The position numbers and the translations under genes are program-made. Shown piece by piece: positions 27,833 through 36,361 of a stretch of 64,000 nucleotides of DNA (position 1 is the stretch's first letter; every line of letters begins with the position of its first letter). The DNA comes from Streptomyces vietnamensis (GTDB lineage Bacteria; Actinomycetota; Actinomycetes; Streptomycetales; Streptomycetaceae). The stretch covers positions 5,088,001 through 5,152,000 of the forward strand of contig NZ_CP010407.1 in NCBI RefSeq assembly GCF_000830005.1. The letters are read 5' to 3'. The notes below the pieces were generated by a model, which saw only the letters and a program-made list of their open reading frames with translations, searched no databases and was not told the origin of the DNA.

Positions 27833-28773
27833 GCGGGCTGCTCCTGCCGTGCCGTGGCGGCCTTGCGCGCCGGGGCCGCCTGCCGTGCCGTGCCCGCCTT
27901 CCGGCGGCCCGTCAGCCGGGTCACGGCGAAGGAGAGCAGCGCCGCCGTCAGGGCGAGGAGTACGGAGGCCGCGGCGGCGAGTCCGTAGTCGTTGCGGTCG
28001 AAGGCCGCGGTGTAGGCGTACATGTTCGGCGTCCAGGTGGAGGTGACGGCGGAGCCGGTGCCCTTGTTGAGGATGAGCGGCTCGGTGAAGAGCTGGAGGG
28101 AGCCGATGATCGTGAAGAGCCCGACCATCGCGAGCGAGGCCTTGACCAGCGGGACCTTGATGGCGAAGGCGATGCGCCAGGCGCCGGCGCCGTCGACGGT
28201 GGCCGCTTCGATGACGGAGCGGTCGATGGCCTGGAGGGCGGCGTAGAAGATGACCATGTTGTAGCCGAGCCACTCCCACAGGGCGATGTTGACGACGGAC
28301 GGCAGGGTGCCCTCGGGGGAGAAGAAGTCGAAGCCGATGCCGCCGGCGTCCATGGCCTGCACGACCGGGCTGAGCTGGGGCGTGTAGAGGTAGACCCAGA
28401 TCAGGGCGGCGATGATGCCGGGGACGGCGTGCGGCAGGAAGAGCGCGAGCTGGAAGAAGCGGCGGGCGCGGGCGAGCGCCGAGTCGAGCAGGAGGGCGAG
28501 GCCGAGGGCCCCGGCGAGCAGCAGCGGGATGTAGAGCAGGCAGTACCCGAGCAGAACGCCGAAGCCCTCCAGGAAGGCCCGGTCACCCAGCGCCGCGGTG
28601 TAGTTGTCGAGGCCGGTGAAGACGGTCTCGGTGCCGCCGAAGCCCAGTCCGGACTGCTTCTCGGTGAAGAGGCTGAGCCAGACCGCGTATCCGATCGGCA
28701 CCACCATCACCGCGGTGAACAGGACGAAGAAGGGGGTCAGCAGAAGCGTGGCGGCGCGGGTGCGGGCCTTCAT
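27829..28773 (-). CDS. Carbohydrate ABC transporter permease (MalF/UgpA type)
   Basis: 314 residues. Six or so membrane helices. The EAA loop is AIDRSVIEAATVDGAGAWRIAFAIKVPLVKA. The C-terminal extension is Ala/Arg-rich with repeated KAGTARQAAPARKAATARQ. It pairs with the downstream MalG-type permease to form the transport channel, and starts 4 bases after the binding-protein gene. Confidence 0.92.
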   Translation of the reverse strand: MKARTRAATLLLTPFFVLFTAVMVVPIGYAVWLSLFTEKQSGLGFGGTETVFTGLDNYTAALGDRAFLEGFGVLLGYCLLYIPLLLAGALGLALLLDSALARARRFFQLALFLPHAVPGIIAALIWVYLYTPQLSPVVQAMDAGGIGFDFFSPEGTLPSVVNIALWEWLGYNMVIFYAALQAIDRSVIEAATVDGAGAWRIAFAIKVPLVKASLAMVGLFTIIGSLQLFTEPLILNKGTGSAVTSTWTPNMYAYTAAFDRNDYGLAAAASVLLALTAALLSFAVTRLTGRRKAGTARQAAPARKAATARQEQPA

Positions 28774-28777
28774 CGGG

Positions 28778-30094
28778 TCAGCCCTCGACCTTCAGGCCGC
28801 GCTTGGTGAGTTCGGCGACGGTGGCGTCGTGGCCGGCCTTGACGGCATCGGCGATGGACGGGCCGCCCTTCGCGATCTTGCCGAAGCGGTCCTTGATCGC
28901 GGTGTTGGTGGTGCCGGTGGTCGGGCCCCAGGACCAGTTGGGGTTGATGGAGGCGCCGGCGGCCTCGAAGAGGGTGTAGATGTCCTGGCCGCCGTAGAAG
29001 CTCGCGTCGAAGGCCTTCTTGGCGACGGGGCGGAGGCCGGCGGCGGCCGGGAAGGCGCTGGAGGTGCCGGAGGCGATGCGGGCCTTGATGCCGGCCTCGG
29101 TGGTGGACATCCACTCGGCGAAGGTGACGGCCGCGGCCTTCTGCCTGCTGTCCTTGGTCACGGCGAAGGAGGTGCCGCCGAGCATGCCGCTGGCGGGCTT
29201 GCCGTCCCAGGTGGGGACGGGGGCGACGGCCCACTTGCCGCCCATCTCGGGCACGTTGCCCTTGAGGACGCCCGCGCCCCAGGAGGCGCCGAGGTAGCCG
29301 ACGGTGGTGCCGTTCTTGAGGGAGCCGACCCACTCGGGGCTGAAGGAGGCGTCCTTGTGGACGAGGTCGGCGTCGAGGAGGCCCTGCCAGTAGGCGGTGA
29401 CCTCGGCGGTGGCCGGGTCGGTGGTGTCGATCTTCCAGGTGTCGTTCTCGGCCTTGAACCACTGGGCGCCGGCCTGCCAGGCCATGGCCTCGAAGGTGGT
29501 CGGGTCGTCGGGGAAGAAGGTGGCGATGCGGGCCTTGGCGTCGGCCTTCTTGACCTGCTCGGCGGCCTTCTTGAAGGCGTCCCAGGTGGTGGGGACCTGG
29601 ACCTTGTACTTGGCGAAGAGGTCCTTGCGGTAGAAGAAGGCCTGCGGGGCGGCGTCGAAGGGGACGGCCCAGGACTTCCCGCCGAGGGTGGTGAGTTCGA
29701 CGGACTGCGGGAGGAGCTTGGCGCGGTCGGCCTCGGTGAACTGGTCACCGATGTCCTGGAGGGCGCCGGAGCTCACGAACTCGGGGAGCGAGGAGTACTC
29801 GATGGAGACCAGGTCGGGGGCGTTGCCCGCCTTCACGGCGTTGGAGATCTTGGCGTAGCCGCCGGCGGTGCCGGAGGGGATCTCCTCGAACTTCACCTGG
29901 ATGTCGGTGTGGGAGGCGTTGAAGGCGTCCACGACGTCCTTGGAGCCCTTGGCCCAGCCCCAGAAGGTGATGGTCACGGGGCCGTTCGGCTTGCTTGCGG
30001 TGTCGTCACCGCCGCCGCCGCAGGCCGTGAGGACGGCCAGGGCGGTGGCGGTGCCGGCTATGACGCGGGACGTTCTGCTCCAAGTACGGGTCAC
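28778..30094 (-). CDS. Extracellular sugar-binding lipoprotein (ABC transporter)
   Basis: 438 residues from GTG 30094, chosen because AGGAG lies 7 bases upstream; earlier in-frame starts would enter the promoter. The lipobox LTAC is near residue 25, followed by Gly and acidic residues. Family-1 solute-binding fold: PVTITFWGWAKGSKDVVDAFNASHTDIQVKFEEIP at the N-terminus, and WAVPFDAAPQAFFYRKDLFAKY later. The ligand is unknown. First gene of the operon SBP-permease-permease-dehydrogenase. Confidence 0.92.
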   Translation of the reverse strand: MTRTWSRTSRVIAGTATALAVLTACGGGGDDTASKPNGPVTITFWGWAKGSKDVVDAFNASHTDIQVKFEEIPSGTAGGYAKISNAVKAGNAPDLVSIEYSSLPEFVSSGALQDIGDQFTEADRAKLLPQSVELTTLGGKSWAVPFDAAPQAFFYRKDLFAKYKVQVPTTWDAFKKAAEQVKKADAKARIATFFPDDPTTFEAMAWQAGAQWFKAENDTWKIDTTDPATAEVTAYWQGLLDADLVHKDASFSPEWVGSLKNGTTVGYLGASWGAGVLKGNVPEMGGKWAVAPVPTWDGKPASGMLGGTSFAVTKDSRQKAAAVTFAEWMSTTEAGIKARIASGTSSAFPAAAGLRPVAKKAFDASFYGGQDIYTLFEAAGASINPNWSWGPTTGTTNTAIKDRFGKIAKGGPSIADAVKAGHDATVAELTKRGLKVEG

Positions 30095-30137
30095 GGCACG
30101 GCTCCTGAGGGCGGGGCGGCTGGAGGTTGTGGCCGTG

Positions 30138-30166
30138 ATCCTGTGACCGTTCATGACCGAAGTCAA
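30138..30166 (-). promoter_or_regulatory. Promoter of the sugar-transporter operon
   Basis: On the minus strand TTGACT (30166-30161) and CAGGAT (30143-30138) are exactly 17 bases apart. The promoter of the DUF2264 gene has the same CAGGAT and TTGACG at the same distance. Confidence 0.78.
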
Positions 30167-30169
30167 GAG

Positions 30170-30207
30170 CGAAAGATTGATTGATCGAAAAAAGATCAGA
30201 TCGAAGG
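30170..30207. promoter_or_regulatory. Candidate operator words upstream of the sugar operon
   Basis: The AT-rich stretch contains GATTGATTGATCGAA and, after AAAA, GATCAGATCGAAG. The words GATCGAA and TTGATC recur in the perfect palindrome at 31368-31399. It sits immediately upstream of the -35 element and is a likely site for the DeoR/LacI-hybrid regulator. Confidence 0.55.
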
Positions 30208-30217
30208 GGTGGTGCGA

Positions 30218-31318
30218 TCAGCCGGCGGGCGTCGTGCGCGCGCCGCAGGAGTCCCGGACCCGCAGCCACGGCAGCAGGCTCAGATGGCGCCGCGCCGCCT
30301 CCTCGTCGGGGGCCTCCGTGAGCCGCTCCACCAGGAGTTCCGTGGCGTGCCGCCCCACCTGCCGCTTCGGCGGGGCGACCGCCGTCAGCGGGGTGTCGGC
30401 GAGGGCGGCGACCTCGTCGTCGTACGCGATCACGGCCAGGTCCTGCGGCACCCGCACGCCCAGCTCGGCCAGGCGCTGCACGATCTCGATCGCGTCCACG
30501 TCGTTGTGGACCAGGACCGCGCTCGCCAGGCCCGAACCGACGGCCTCGTGCACCGCCCGCACCGCCCGCTCGAAGCCCTCCGGGTCCGCCTCCGCCGGTA
30601 CGGAGTCGATGACCGGGCGCGGTTCCTTCAGGCCGAGCGTCCCCAGCGCCTCGGCGTAGCCCGCGCGCACCGCGAACGCGGTCGGGGAGTCCCGGCGGGC
30701 CACCAGGAGCGGCGTCGCGTGGCCGAGGGAGAGGAGGTGGCGCAGGGCGAGCAGCACGCCGTGGGCGTGGTCGGAGGCGACTCGGTCCAGGCCGTCGAGC
30801 GGGCTGCCGGGCTCGGCGCGGCGCTCCAGGAGCACGGCCGGCACGGGCAGCTCGGCCAGCCAGTCCCCGTACGCCAGCCGGTCCTCGGGCAGCCCGCGCC
30901 AGCCGGGCGCGACGAGGACGCCCTCGGCGCCCGCCGCGAGGAGGCCCTCGGTGCGGGCCCGGTCCTCCTCCGGCCGGTAGTCGGAGATCCGCAGCACGAG
31001 CCGCGCCCCGGCGCGGGCCGCCGCCTCGTGCGCCCCCCGGATGACCTCGGCGAAGTAGTACGTGGCGGAGGGCACGAGCAGGCCGAGGACCAGGCCCTCG
31101 CCGGAGCGCCCGCCGCCGGGGCCGCCCTGCCGCTCCGGCCAGGACACCTGGCCGTGCACCCGGTCGAGCAGGCCCCGGCCGGCCAGGACCTCGACGTCCC
31201 GGCGGGCGGTGACGGGGGAGACCCCGAGGCGCTCGGCCAGTTCGGAGACGCGGGCGGTGCCGCGCTCGCGCACCAGGGCCAGCAGTCGGTCGTGTCGTTC
31301 GGCAGCACTCTCGCGCAC
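30218..31318 (-). CDS. DeoR-type HTH / LacI-type sensor hybrid transcriptional regulator
   Basis: 366 residues, GTG start. N-terminal winged HTH of DeoR style (RHDRLLALVRERGTARVSELAERLGVSPVTARRDVEVLAGRGLLDRVHG), then a periplasmic-binding-like sensor domain (LVLGLLVPSATYYFAEVIRGAHEAAARAGARLVL, AVLVHNDVDAIEIVQRLAELGVRVPQDLAVIAYDDEVAALADTPLTAVAPPKRQVG) typical of LacI/GalR proteins. It likely senses the imported sugar and represses the transporter and DUF2264 genes that flank it. The cognate operator is predicted at 31368-31399. Confidence 0.88.
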   Translation of the reverse strand: MRESAAERHDRLLALVRERGTARVSELAERLGVSPVTARRDVEVLAGRGLLDRVHGQVSWPERQGGPGGGRSGEGLVLGLLVPSATYYFAEVIRGAHEAAARAGARLVLRISDYRPEEDRARTEGLLAAGAEGVLVAPGWRGLPEDRLAYGDWLAELPVPAVLLERRAEPGSPLDGLDRVASDHAHGVLLALRHLLSLGHATPLLVARRDSPTAFAVRAGYAEALGTLGLKEPRPVIDSVPAEADPEGFERAVRAVHEAVGSGLASAVLVHNDVDAIEIVQRLAELGVRVPQDLAVIAYDDEVAALADTPLTAVAPPKRQVGRHATELLVERLTEAPDEEAARRHLSLLPWLRVRDSCGARTTPAG

Positions 31319-31367
31319 GGCGCAGTTCCCCCTCGCGGTGGTGGTGGTCCGTCGAGCCTAGCTCCAG

Positions 31368-31399
31368 GAATGATCGAATGACAGAAGTTTCGATCATTC
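31368..31399. promoter_or_regulatory. Perfect 11-base inverted repeat operator
   Basis: GAATGATCGAA (31368-31378), 10-base spacer, TTCGATCATTC (31389-31399). It lies between the divergent regulator and DUF2264 genes, just upstream of the latter's -35 element, and shares GATCGAA with the region upstream of the transporter operon. Confidence 0.8.
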
Positions 31400-31411
31400 G
31401 CTCCGATTCCC

Positions 31412-31440
31412 TTGACGATCGATCGGAGTCTGTTCAGGAT
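31412..31440 (+). promoter_or_regulatory. Promoter of the DUF2264 gene
   Basis: TTGACG (31412-31417) and CAGGAT (31435-31440) with a 17-base spacer. The spacer begins with the self-complementary CGATCGATCG, a possible second half-site for the regulator. Confidence 0.78.
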
Positions 31441-31483
31441 TCCCGCGACGCAGACGTCACCGCACGGAGCCCCAGGGAGCATC

Positions 31484-33310
31484 ATGCCCACGCCGCCCGA
31501 GAACCGTGAGCTCAGCCCGTACACCGGCTGGACCCGTGCCCACTGGGAGGCCACGGCCGACCGACTCCTCCTGGACGTCCGCCCCTTCGCCTCACCCGGA
31601 CACGGCCTCATCGACCTCCCCGGCCCCCGCCCCAGCTGGTCCGGCCCCCGCTCCGACGGCCTGGAGGGCTGGGCCCGCACCTTCCTCCTCGCCGCCCTCC
31701 GCGTCGCCGGCGCCCACGGCGAGGACCCGGGCGCCCACCTCGACCGGTACGCCGAGGGCCTCGCGGCCGGGACGGAGAAACCGGGACGGGAGGACGAGGA
31801 CTCCTGGCCGCTGATGGCCGACACCCCCCAGGCGATCGTCGAATCCGCCTCGATCGCCCTCGGCCTCCGCCTCACCCGCCCCTGGCTCTGGGACCGCCTC
31901 GACGACCGCACCCGACGACAGGTCGCCGACTGGCTCCTCCCCGCCCTCGCCCCCTCCCCGGTCGACAACAACTGGTGGCTCTTCGGCCTCACCGTCGCCG
32001 GCTTCCTCCAGGACGCCGGCATCGAGACCGACCGCGCCGCCGCCACGATCGACCGCTCCCTCGCCCGCATCGAGGACTGGTACCTCGGCGACGGCTGGTA
32101 CAGCGACGGCGACAACCGCGCCTTCGACCACTACAACGCCTGGGCCCTGCACTTCTACCCCGTCCTCCACGCCCACCTCGCCGGCGACACCGGCCTCCTC
32201 GACCGGTACGGCCCCCGCCTCCGCGCCCACCTCGACGACCACGTCCACCTCTTCGACGCGAACGGCGCCCCCGTCCCGTACGGGCGGTCCCTGATCTACC
32301 GCTTCGCCGCGGCCGCCGCCCCCTGGCTCGGCACCCTCACCGGCCACACCCCGCTCACCCCCGGCGCCACCCGCCGCCTCGCCTCCGGCACCCTGCGGTA
32401 CTTCCACCGGCACGGCGCCACCGACGAGCGCGGACTCCTCACCCTCGGCTGGCACGGCCCGTACCCGCCGCTCGTCCAGGAGTACTCGGGACCCGGCTCC
32501 CCCTACTGGGCGTCCAAGGGCTTCCTCGGCCTCCTCCTGCCCGCGAGCCACCCCGCCTGGACCGACCCCGAGGAACCCCTCCCCGCCGAACGCGCCGACA
32601 CCGTCCGCGCCTTCGCCCCCGCCGGACTGCTCGTCCAGACCACCGCCGCCGACGGGCTCGTACGCCTCCACAACCACGGCAGCAACCACGTCCACAGCGC
32701 ACCGGGAGACGAGGACGACCCCGGCTACGCCCGCCACGCCTACTCCACCCGTACGGGACCCAGTACGGGAACGGCAGCGGCCGACAACCACTTCGCGCTG
32801 CTCGTCGAGGGCCGGGCCACCACCCGCGGCCCCGCCACCCCGCTCACCACCGGCCCCGACCGGGCCGCCTCCCTCCACCACCCGCTGCCCGGCGTCCGGG
32901 TCCTCTCCGCGACCCTCGCCCACGGCCGCGCCGAACTCCGCGCCCACCTCGTCCTCGGCGCCCCGGAGGGGACCCCCGTACGGCAGACCGGCTGGGCCGT
33001 CACCCCCGAGGGCCCGCAGGCCCAGCTCCACCCGGTCCACGGCTACGCGCCGGACGTCAGGGAACTCCCCACCGGGGAAACCCTCCAGGGTCCCGGCAGC
33101 CGCACCCTCGCCCTGCACGGCACCACGAGCGGCCCGGCCTCGCTCTTCGTGGCCCTCGCCTCCCTCACCGCCGAACCCGACCCCGCCCCCGTGTCGGACC
33201 TCGCGAACGTCCGGGTCGACGGACGCCTCTTGACCGTGACCTGGCAGAACGGCACCACCGCACACCTCGACCTCGAAGAGCTCGAAGCCGTGGATCCGAA
33301 GGGCCTGTGA
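31484..33310 (+). CDS. DUF2264 domain protein
   Basis: 608 residues from ATG 31484 (AGGGAGC just upstream). LSPYTGWTRAHWEATADRLL, SWPLMADTPQAIVESASIALGL, WLFGLTVAGFLQDAGIE, GWYSDGDNRAFDHYNAWALHFYPVLH and YWASKGFLGLLLP are characteristic of DUF2264, an alpha/alpha-barrel family whose members are found with carbohydrate-use genes. No signal peptide, so it acts in the cytoplasm, probably on an imported oligosaccharide. The reaction is unproven. It shares promoter layout and operator words with the transporter operon. Confidence 0.87.
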   Translation: MPTPPENRELSPYTGWTRAHWEATADRLLLDVRPFASPGHGLIDLPGPRPSWSGPRSDGLEGWARTFLLAALRVAGAHGEDPGAHLDRYAEGLAAGTEKPGREDEDSWPLMADTPQAIVESASIALGLRLTRPWLWDRLDDRTRRQVADWLLPALAPSPVDNNWWLFGLTVAGFLQDAGIETDRAAATIDRSLARIEDWYLGDGWYSDGDNRAFDHYNAWALHFYPVLHAHLAGDTGLLDRYGPRLRAHLDDHVHLFDANGAPVPYGRSLIYRFAAAAAPWLGTLTGHTPLTPGATRRLASGTLRYFHRHGATDERGLLTLGWHGPYPPLVQEYSGPGSPYWASKGFLGLLLPASHPAWTDPEEPLPAERADTVRAFAPAGLLVQTTAADGLVRLHNHGSNHVHSAPGDEDDPGYARHAYSTRTGPSTGTAAADNHFALLVEGRATTRGPATPLTTGPDRAASLHHPLPGVRVLSATLAHGRAELRAHLVLGAPEGTPVRQTGWAVTPEGPQAQLHPVHGYAPDVRELPTGETLQGPGSRTLALHGTTSGPASLFVALASLTAEPDPAPVSDLANVRVDGRLLTVTWQNGTTAHLDLEELEAVDPKGL

Positions 33311-33447
33311 GGTCGAGCATCTGCCGATCCACGCCGTGCGTTAGCGGAGCTGGTTCGTGCAAGAGCGAGCCAAACTGCGTCGACTTCCGGCATTGCCGCC
33401 TCGGGCTGAACGAGTCGACTTAGCTTGGTCCTGTGAGTGGACGCGTA

Positions 33448-34713
33448 ATGGTGAAACGACAGTTCGGGCATCGTGCCCGGCTGGCGCTGACGCCTGCGCA
33501 AGCCCGACTCGTTGATGATCAGGCCCATGCCGCTCGGGGAATGTGGAATCTGCTGCATGAGTGGTGGCAGATGCTCCCCAAGCACCAGCGTTCGCCGGTA
33601 GCTGCGGACGCGGCCATCCGCCAGGCTCGCAAAGAGATCGATTGGCTTGGCGTACTCCCGGCGCAGGCTGCGCAGACGGTGCTGAAGACGTACCTCGTGG
33701 CGTGGCGAAACTGCTGGGACGGCCGGACGCGAGAGCCGGCATTCAAGACGCGTTCTCGGTTGGTGCTGTCGGTGGACATTCCGCAAGGCCGGGACTTGCA
33801 TGTCAGCCGAGTGCACCGCCGCTGGGGCATGGTCAACATCCCAAGGATCGGCCGCGTCAGATTCCGCTGGACCAAGGATCTCCCTGTGGGCAAGTGGGCG
33901 AACCAGGAGAACCGCATCACTGGGGCCAGGTTGGTGAAGGATGCACTCGGCTGGCACATCACCTTCCGTGTTACGACCCTTGAAGCCGCACCTGCGCTTC
34001 ATCAGGGGAGCGAAGTCGGCATCGACGTGGGCGTAAGTGTCCCCATTGCCCTCTCGGACGGGTCCGTTTACACACACGGCTCATGGCTGACTGAGGAGGA
34101 GCAGAGCAGCCTGCTGCGATTGGAGCGACGGGCTGCCCACCGCAGGGCCTCCCGCAAGCAGGGGGAGAAGATCTCCGGCCGCTTGCACCGCACGTACGAC
34201 CGGATCCAAGGGCTTCGCGCGAGAGCCAAGCGTAGGCACCTGGACTGGCAGCACAAGACCACAACCGAGATCGCCAGGAAGTACGGCATCGTTGTGGTGG
34301 AGGCGCTCACCATCCCGAACATGGTCAAGTCCGCCAAGGGCACGATGGACCGACCGGGTAAGAATGTCGCTCAGAAGTCGGGCCTCAACCGGTCGATCTA
34401 CGCGGAGGCGTGGGGCCGCACGATCCGATTGCTGACGTACAAGACAGCCCTTGCGGGTGGCAGTCTCCACGAGGTGCCCGCACCCGGCACCTCCCAGCGC
34501 TGCTCGGCCTGCGGGCACATCACCCCTGGCAGCCGGGAGTCCCAGGCCGTGTTCGTGTGCAAGAACCCTGACTGCGGCTGGACAGGTAACGCCGACCACA
34601 ACGCCGGCCGGAACGTCCTGCATCTCTACCGGATGGGCCTCGCGCTCGTCCCGGCTGCCGGGAGGGCAGTCGTCAGGCGCGCATGCCGCGTCAAGCCAGC
34701 CACCGTGAGGTAG
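33448..34713 (+). CDS. tnpB: RNA-guided endonuclease TnpB
   Basis: 421 residues from ATG 33448 (GTG 33433 is the alternative). The split RuvC site is complete: D193 in GIDVGV, E285 in VVVEAL, D383 in NADHNAGRN. The zinc finger is C352-C355...C371-C376 (RCSACGH, CKNPDCGW). The N-terminal HTH-like region carries RGMWNLLHEWW. TnpB cuts DNA next to a transposon-associated motif, using the omega RNA made from the element's right end. All key residues are intact, so it may be functional. Codon use is visibly less GC-rich than in neighbouring genes. Confidence 0.92.
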   Translation: MVKRQFGHRARLALTPAQARLVDDQAHAARGMWNLLHEWWQMLPKHQRSPVAADAAIRQARKEIDWLGVLPAQAAQTVLKTYLVAWRNCWDGRTREPAFKTRSRLVLSVDIPQGRDLHVSRVHRRWGMVNIPRIGRVRFRWTKDLPVGKWANQENRITGARLVKDALGWHITFRVTTLEAAPALHQGSEVGIDVGVSVPIALSDGSVYTHGSWLTEEEQSSLLRLERRAAHRRASRKQGEKISGRLHRTYDRIQGLRARAKRRHLDWQHKTTTEIARKYGIVVVEALTIPNMVKSAKGTMDRPGKNVAQKSGLNRSIYAEAWGRTIRLLTYKTALAGGSLHEVPAPGTSQRCSACGHITPGSRESQAVFVCKNPDCGWTGNADHNAGRNVLHLYRMGLALVPAAGRAVVRRACRVKPATVR

Positions 34714-34720
34714 GTGGGAA

Positions 34721-34742
34721 TCTCCCCCGCTTGCGGAGGAGA
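34721..34742 (+). ncRNA. Right-end hairpin, putative 3' part of omega RNA
   Basis: TCTCCCCCGC and GCGGAGGAGA pair at 9 of 10 positions 8 bases after the tnpB stop. In related elements the omega RNA scaffold overlaps the 3' end of tnpB and ends near the element boundary, with the guide reading into flanking DNA (here roughly ACACTCCAAAACAACACC onward). The exact boundary is not determined. Confidence 0.5.
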
Positions 34743-34804
34743 ACACTCCAAAACAACACCTTCGTCAACCGCCCCCGCACCCCGACCTCCGGCCCGTACG
34801 AGCT

Positions 34805-35578
34805 CTACTCCGGCCCGTACTTCCGGCCCGCCTTCGACGACACCCCGCCGAGCAGGCCGCGCGGCGCCAGCTTCACCACACCCATGAGGGCCTTGTAGCG
34901 GGGGTCCGGGATCGACAGGGTCTTCCCCCGCTCCAGGTCGTGCAGCGCGGCCGACACCAGCTTGTCCGCGTCGAGCCACATCCAGCCCGGGATGTTGTCC
35001 GTGCCCATCCCGGCCCGCTCGTGGAACTCGGTCCGTACGAAGCCGGGGCAGAGCGCCATCAGGCGCACCCCGCTGCCCGCGAGGTCCCGCGCCGCGCCCT
35101 GGGTGAACTGCACGACCCAGGCCTTCGAGGCGCCGTAGGTGCCGCGGGGCACGAAGGCCGCCACCGAGGCGACGTTCACCACGGCGCCCCGGCGGCGGTC
35201 CTTCATCGAGGCGGCGGCCGCCGAGGTCAGCCGCAGCACCGCCTCGCAGTGCACCGTCAGCATCTTCAGCTCGTCGGCCATGGAGACTTCGAGGAAGCGG
35301 CCCTTGTTGCCGAAGCCGGCGTTGTTCACCAGCATGTCCACCGGCTGCTTCGGGTCCGAGAGCCGGGCCTCGACGGCGGCGATGCCGTCCTCCTCGGAGA
35401 GGTCCGCCGCGAGCACCTCGGCCTCGACGCCGTGCCGGTCGTGCAGCTCGGTCGCCTGCTCCCGGAGCCGCTTCACGTCCCTGGCCACGAGCACGACGTC
35501 GTGGCCGTCCGCCGCCAGTCTCCGTGCGAAGGCGGCCCCGATGCCCGCGGTGGCGCCCGTAATCAGTGCAGTCGTCAT
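34805..35578 (-). CDS. Short-chain dehydrogenase/reductase
   Basis: 257 residues. Cofactor motif TALITGATAGIGAAFARRLAADG, NNAGFGNKG, catalytic VNVASVAAFVPRGTYGASKAW (Ser, YxxxK). The lack of an acidic residue at the second strand end (VLVARDVKRL) suggests NADP(H). Substrate unknown. The C-terminus ends in KYGPE within the border region of the TnpB element, so an insertion did not disrupt it. Confidence 0.9.
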   Translation of the reverse strand: MTTALITGATAGIGAAFARRLAADGHDVVLVARDVKRLREQATELHDRHGVEAEVLAADLSEEDGIAAVEARLSDPKQPVDMLVNNAGFGNKGRFLEVSMADELKMLTVHCEAVLRLTSAAAASMKDRRRGAVVNVASVAAFVPRGTYGASKAWVVQFTQGAARDLAGSGVRLMALCPGFVRTEFHERAGMGTDNIPGWMWLDADKLVSAALHDLERGKTLSIPDPRYKALMGVVKLAPRGLLGGVSSKAGRKYGPE

Positions 35579-35606
35579 ACGGGCAACCTAGTGCCTGGTA
35601 CCCGGC

Positions 35607-36281
35607 CTATTCCTTGGCGTACTTCTCCTCGTACTGGCGGGCGAGCGCGAGGAGTCCGGACTCCATCCACTCGGCGGCCACCAACGTGGAGGGCAGCAGG
35701 GTGCGTTCGGTGGTCGCGGCGCGGTGCAGATACGCCACGGTGATGTCGTGGTCCGGCCGGTGCAGCACCGTGATCGGGTCGCCGGCCCGCACCTCGCCCG
35801 GCACGATGACCCGCAGCAGCGCGCCGGGACCGGCCTCGGACTGCGTGAACCGCTTCACCCAGCCCTTCTCCTCGACGAAGCCCGCGAAGGTACGGCAGGG
35901 GATGCGGCCGCCGGTCACCTCGAGGACGACCTCCTCGCCGATCCGCCACCGCTCGCCGATCAGGGCGCCGTTCACGTCGAGGCCCCGGGTGGTGAGGTTC
36001 TCGCCGAAGGAGCCGTTGGCCAGTTCGCGGCCGAGCTCCCGCTCCCACAGGTCCATGTCCTCCCGGGCGAAGGCGTACGCGGCCCGGTCGTTCCCGCCGT
36101 GGAAGCGCAGGTCGCAGACCGTGTCCCCGGCGACCCCGCTGGTCCCGACGCCGGGCGCGCCGGGCGCCTCGATCCGTACGGGCCCCTCCACGGGACGCTT
36201 GTCGATGGCCGTCATCCCCGAGGCGGCGTCCGTGTACTCCACGGGCCTGGCGCGGCCCACATTCACGCTCAGCAAGGTCAT
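35607..36281 (-). CDS. MOSC domain protein (YiiM-like)
   Basis: 224 residues. VCDLRFHGGNDRAAYAFAREDMDLWERELGRELANGSFGENLTTRGLDVNGALIGERWRIGEEVVLEVTGGRIPCRTF contains the MOSC sulfur-carrier motif with Cys in IPCRTF. Related YiiM proteins detoxify N-hydroxylated bases with molybdenum cofactor; here the role is inferred. Divergent from the LysR gene across 80 bases, so the regulator may control it. Confidence 0.88.
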   Translation of the reverse strand: MTLLSVNVGRARPVEYTDAASGMTAIDKRPVEGPVRIEAPGAPGVGTSGVAGDTVCDLRFHGGNDRAAYAFAREDMDLWERELGRELANGSFGENLTTRGLDVNGALIGERWRIGEEVVLEVTGGRIPCRTFAGFVEEKGWVKRFTQSEAGPGALLRVIVPGEVRAGDPITVLHRPDHDITVAYLHRAATTERTLLPSTLVAAEWMESGLLALARQYEEKYAKE

Positions 36282-36361
36282 GCGGGCACTGTACGGGCGA
36301 GGATCTCAAAGGCGCTCGCGAAAATAGTCGGCTTCACCCAAGAGTCGCTTATGCTGGACGC

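Larger units (their letters stand above)
33340..34760 (+). mobile_element. Solitary TnpB element (IS605/IS1341-like), approximate limits
   Basis: A lower-GC island holding only tnpB; no tnpA transposase is present. Near the left side an imperfect hairpin GGTTCG...CGAGCC (33352-33371) is a candidate left-end structure. At the right, after the tnpB stop, the hairpin TCTCCCCCGC/GCGGAGGAGA (34721-34742) resembles the right end and 3' part of an omega RNA. Limits are estimates; no target-site duplication is expected for this class. Confidence 0.6.

Noticed and set aside
26981..30094. Missing ATPase gene in the sugar ABC operon as a sign of decay
   Set aside because: Streptomycete sugar transporters usually lack a dedicated ATPase and share one encoded elsewhere.
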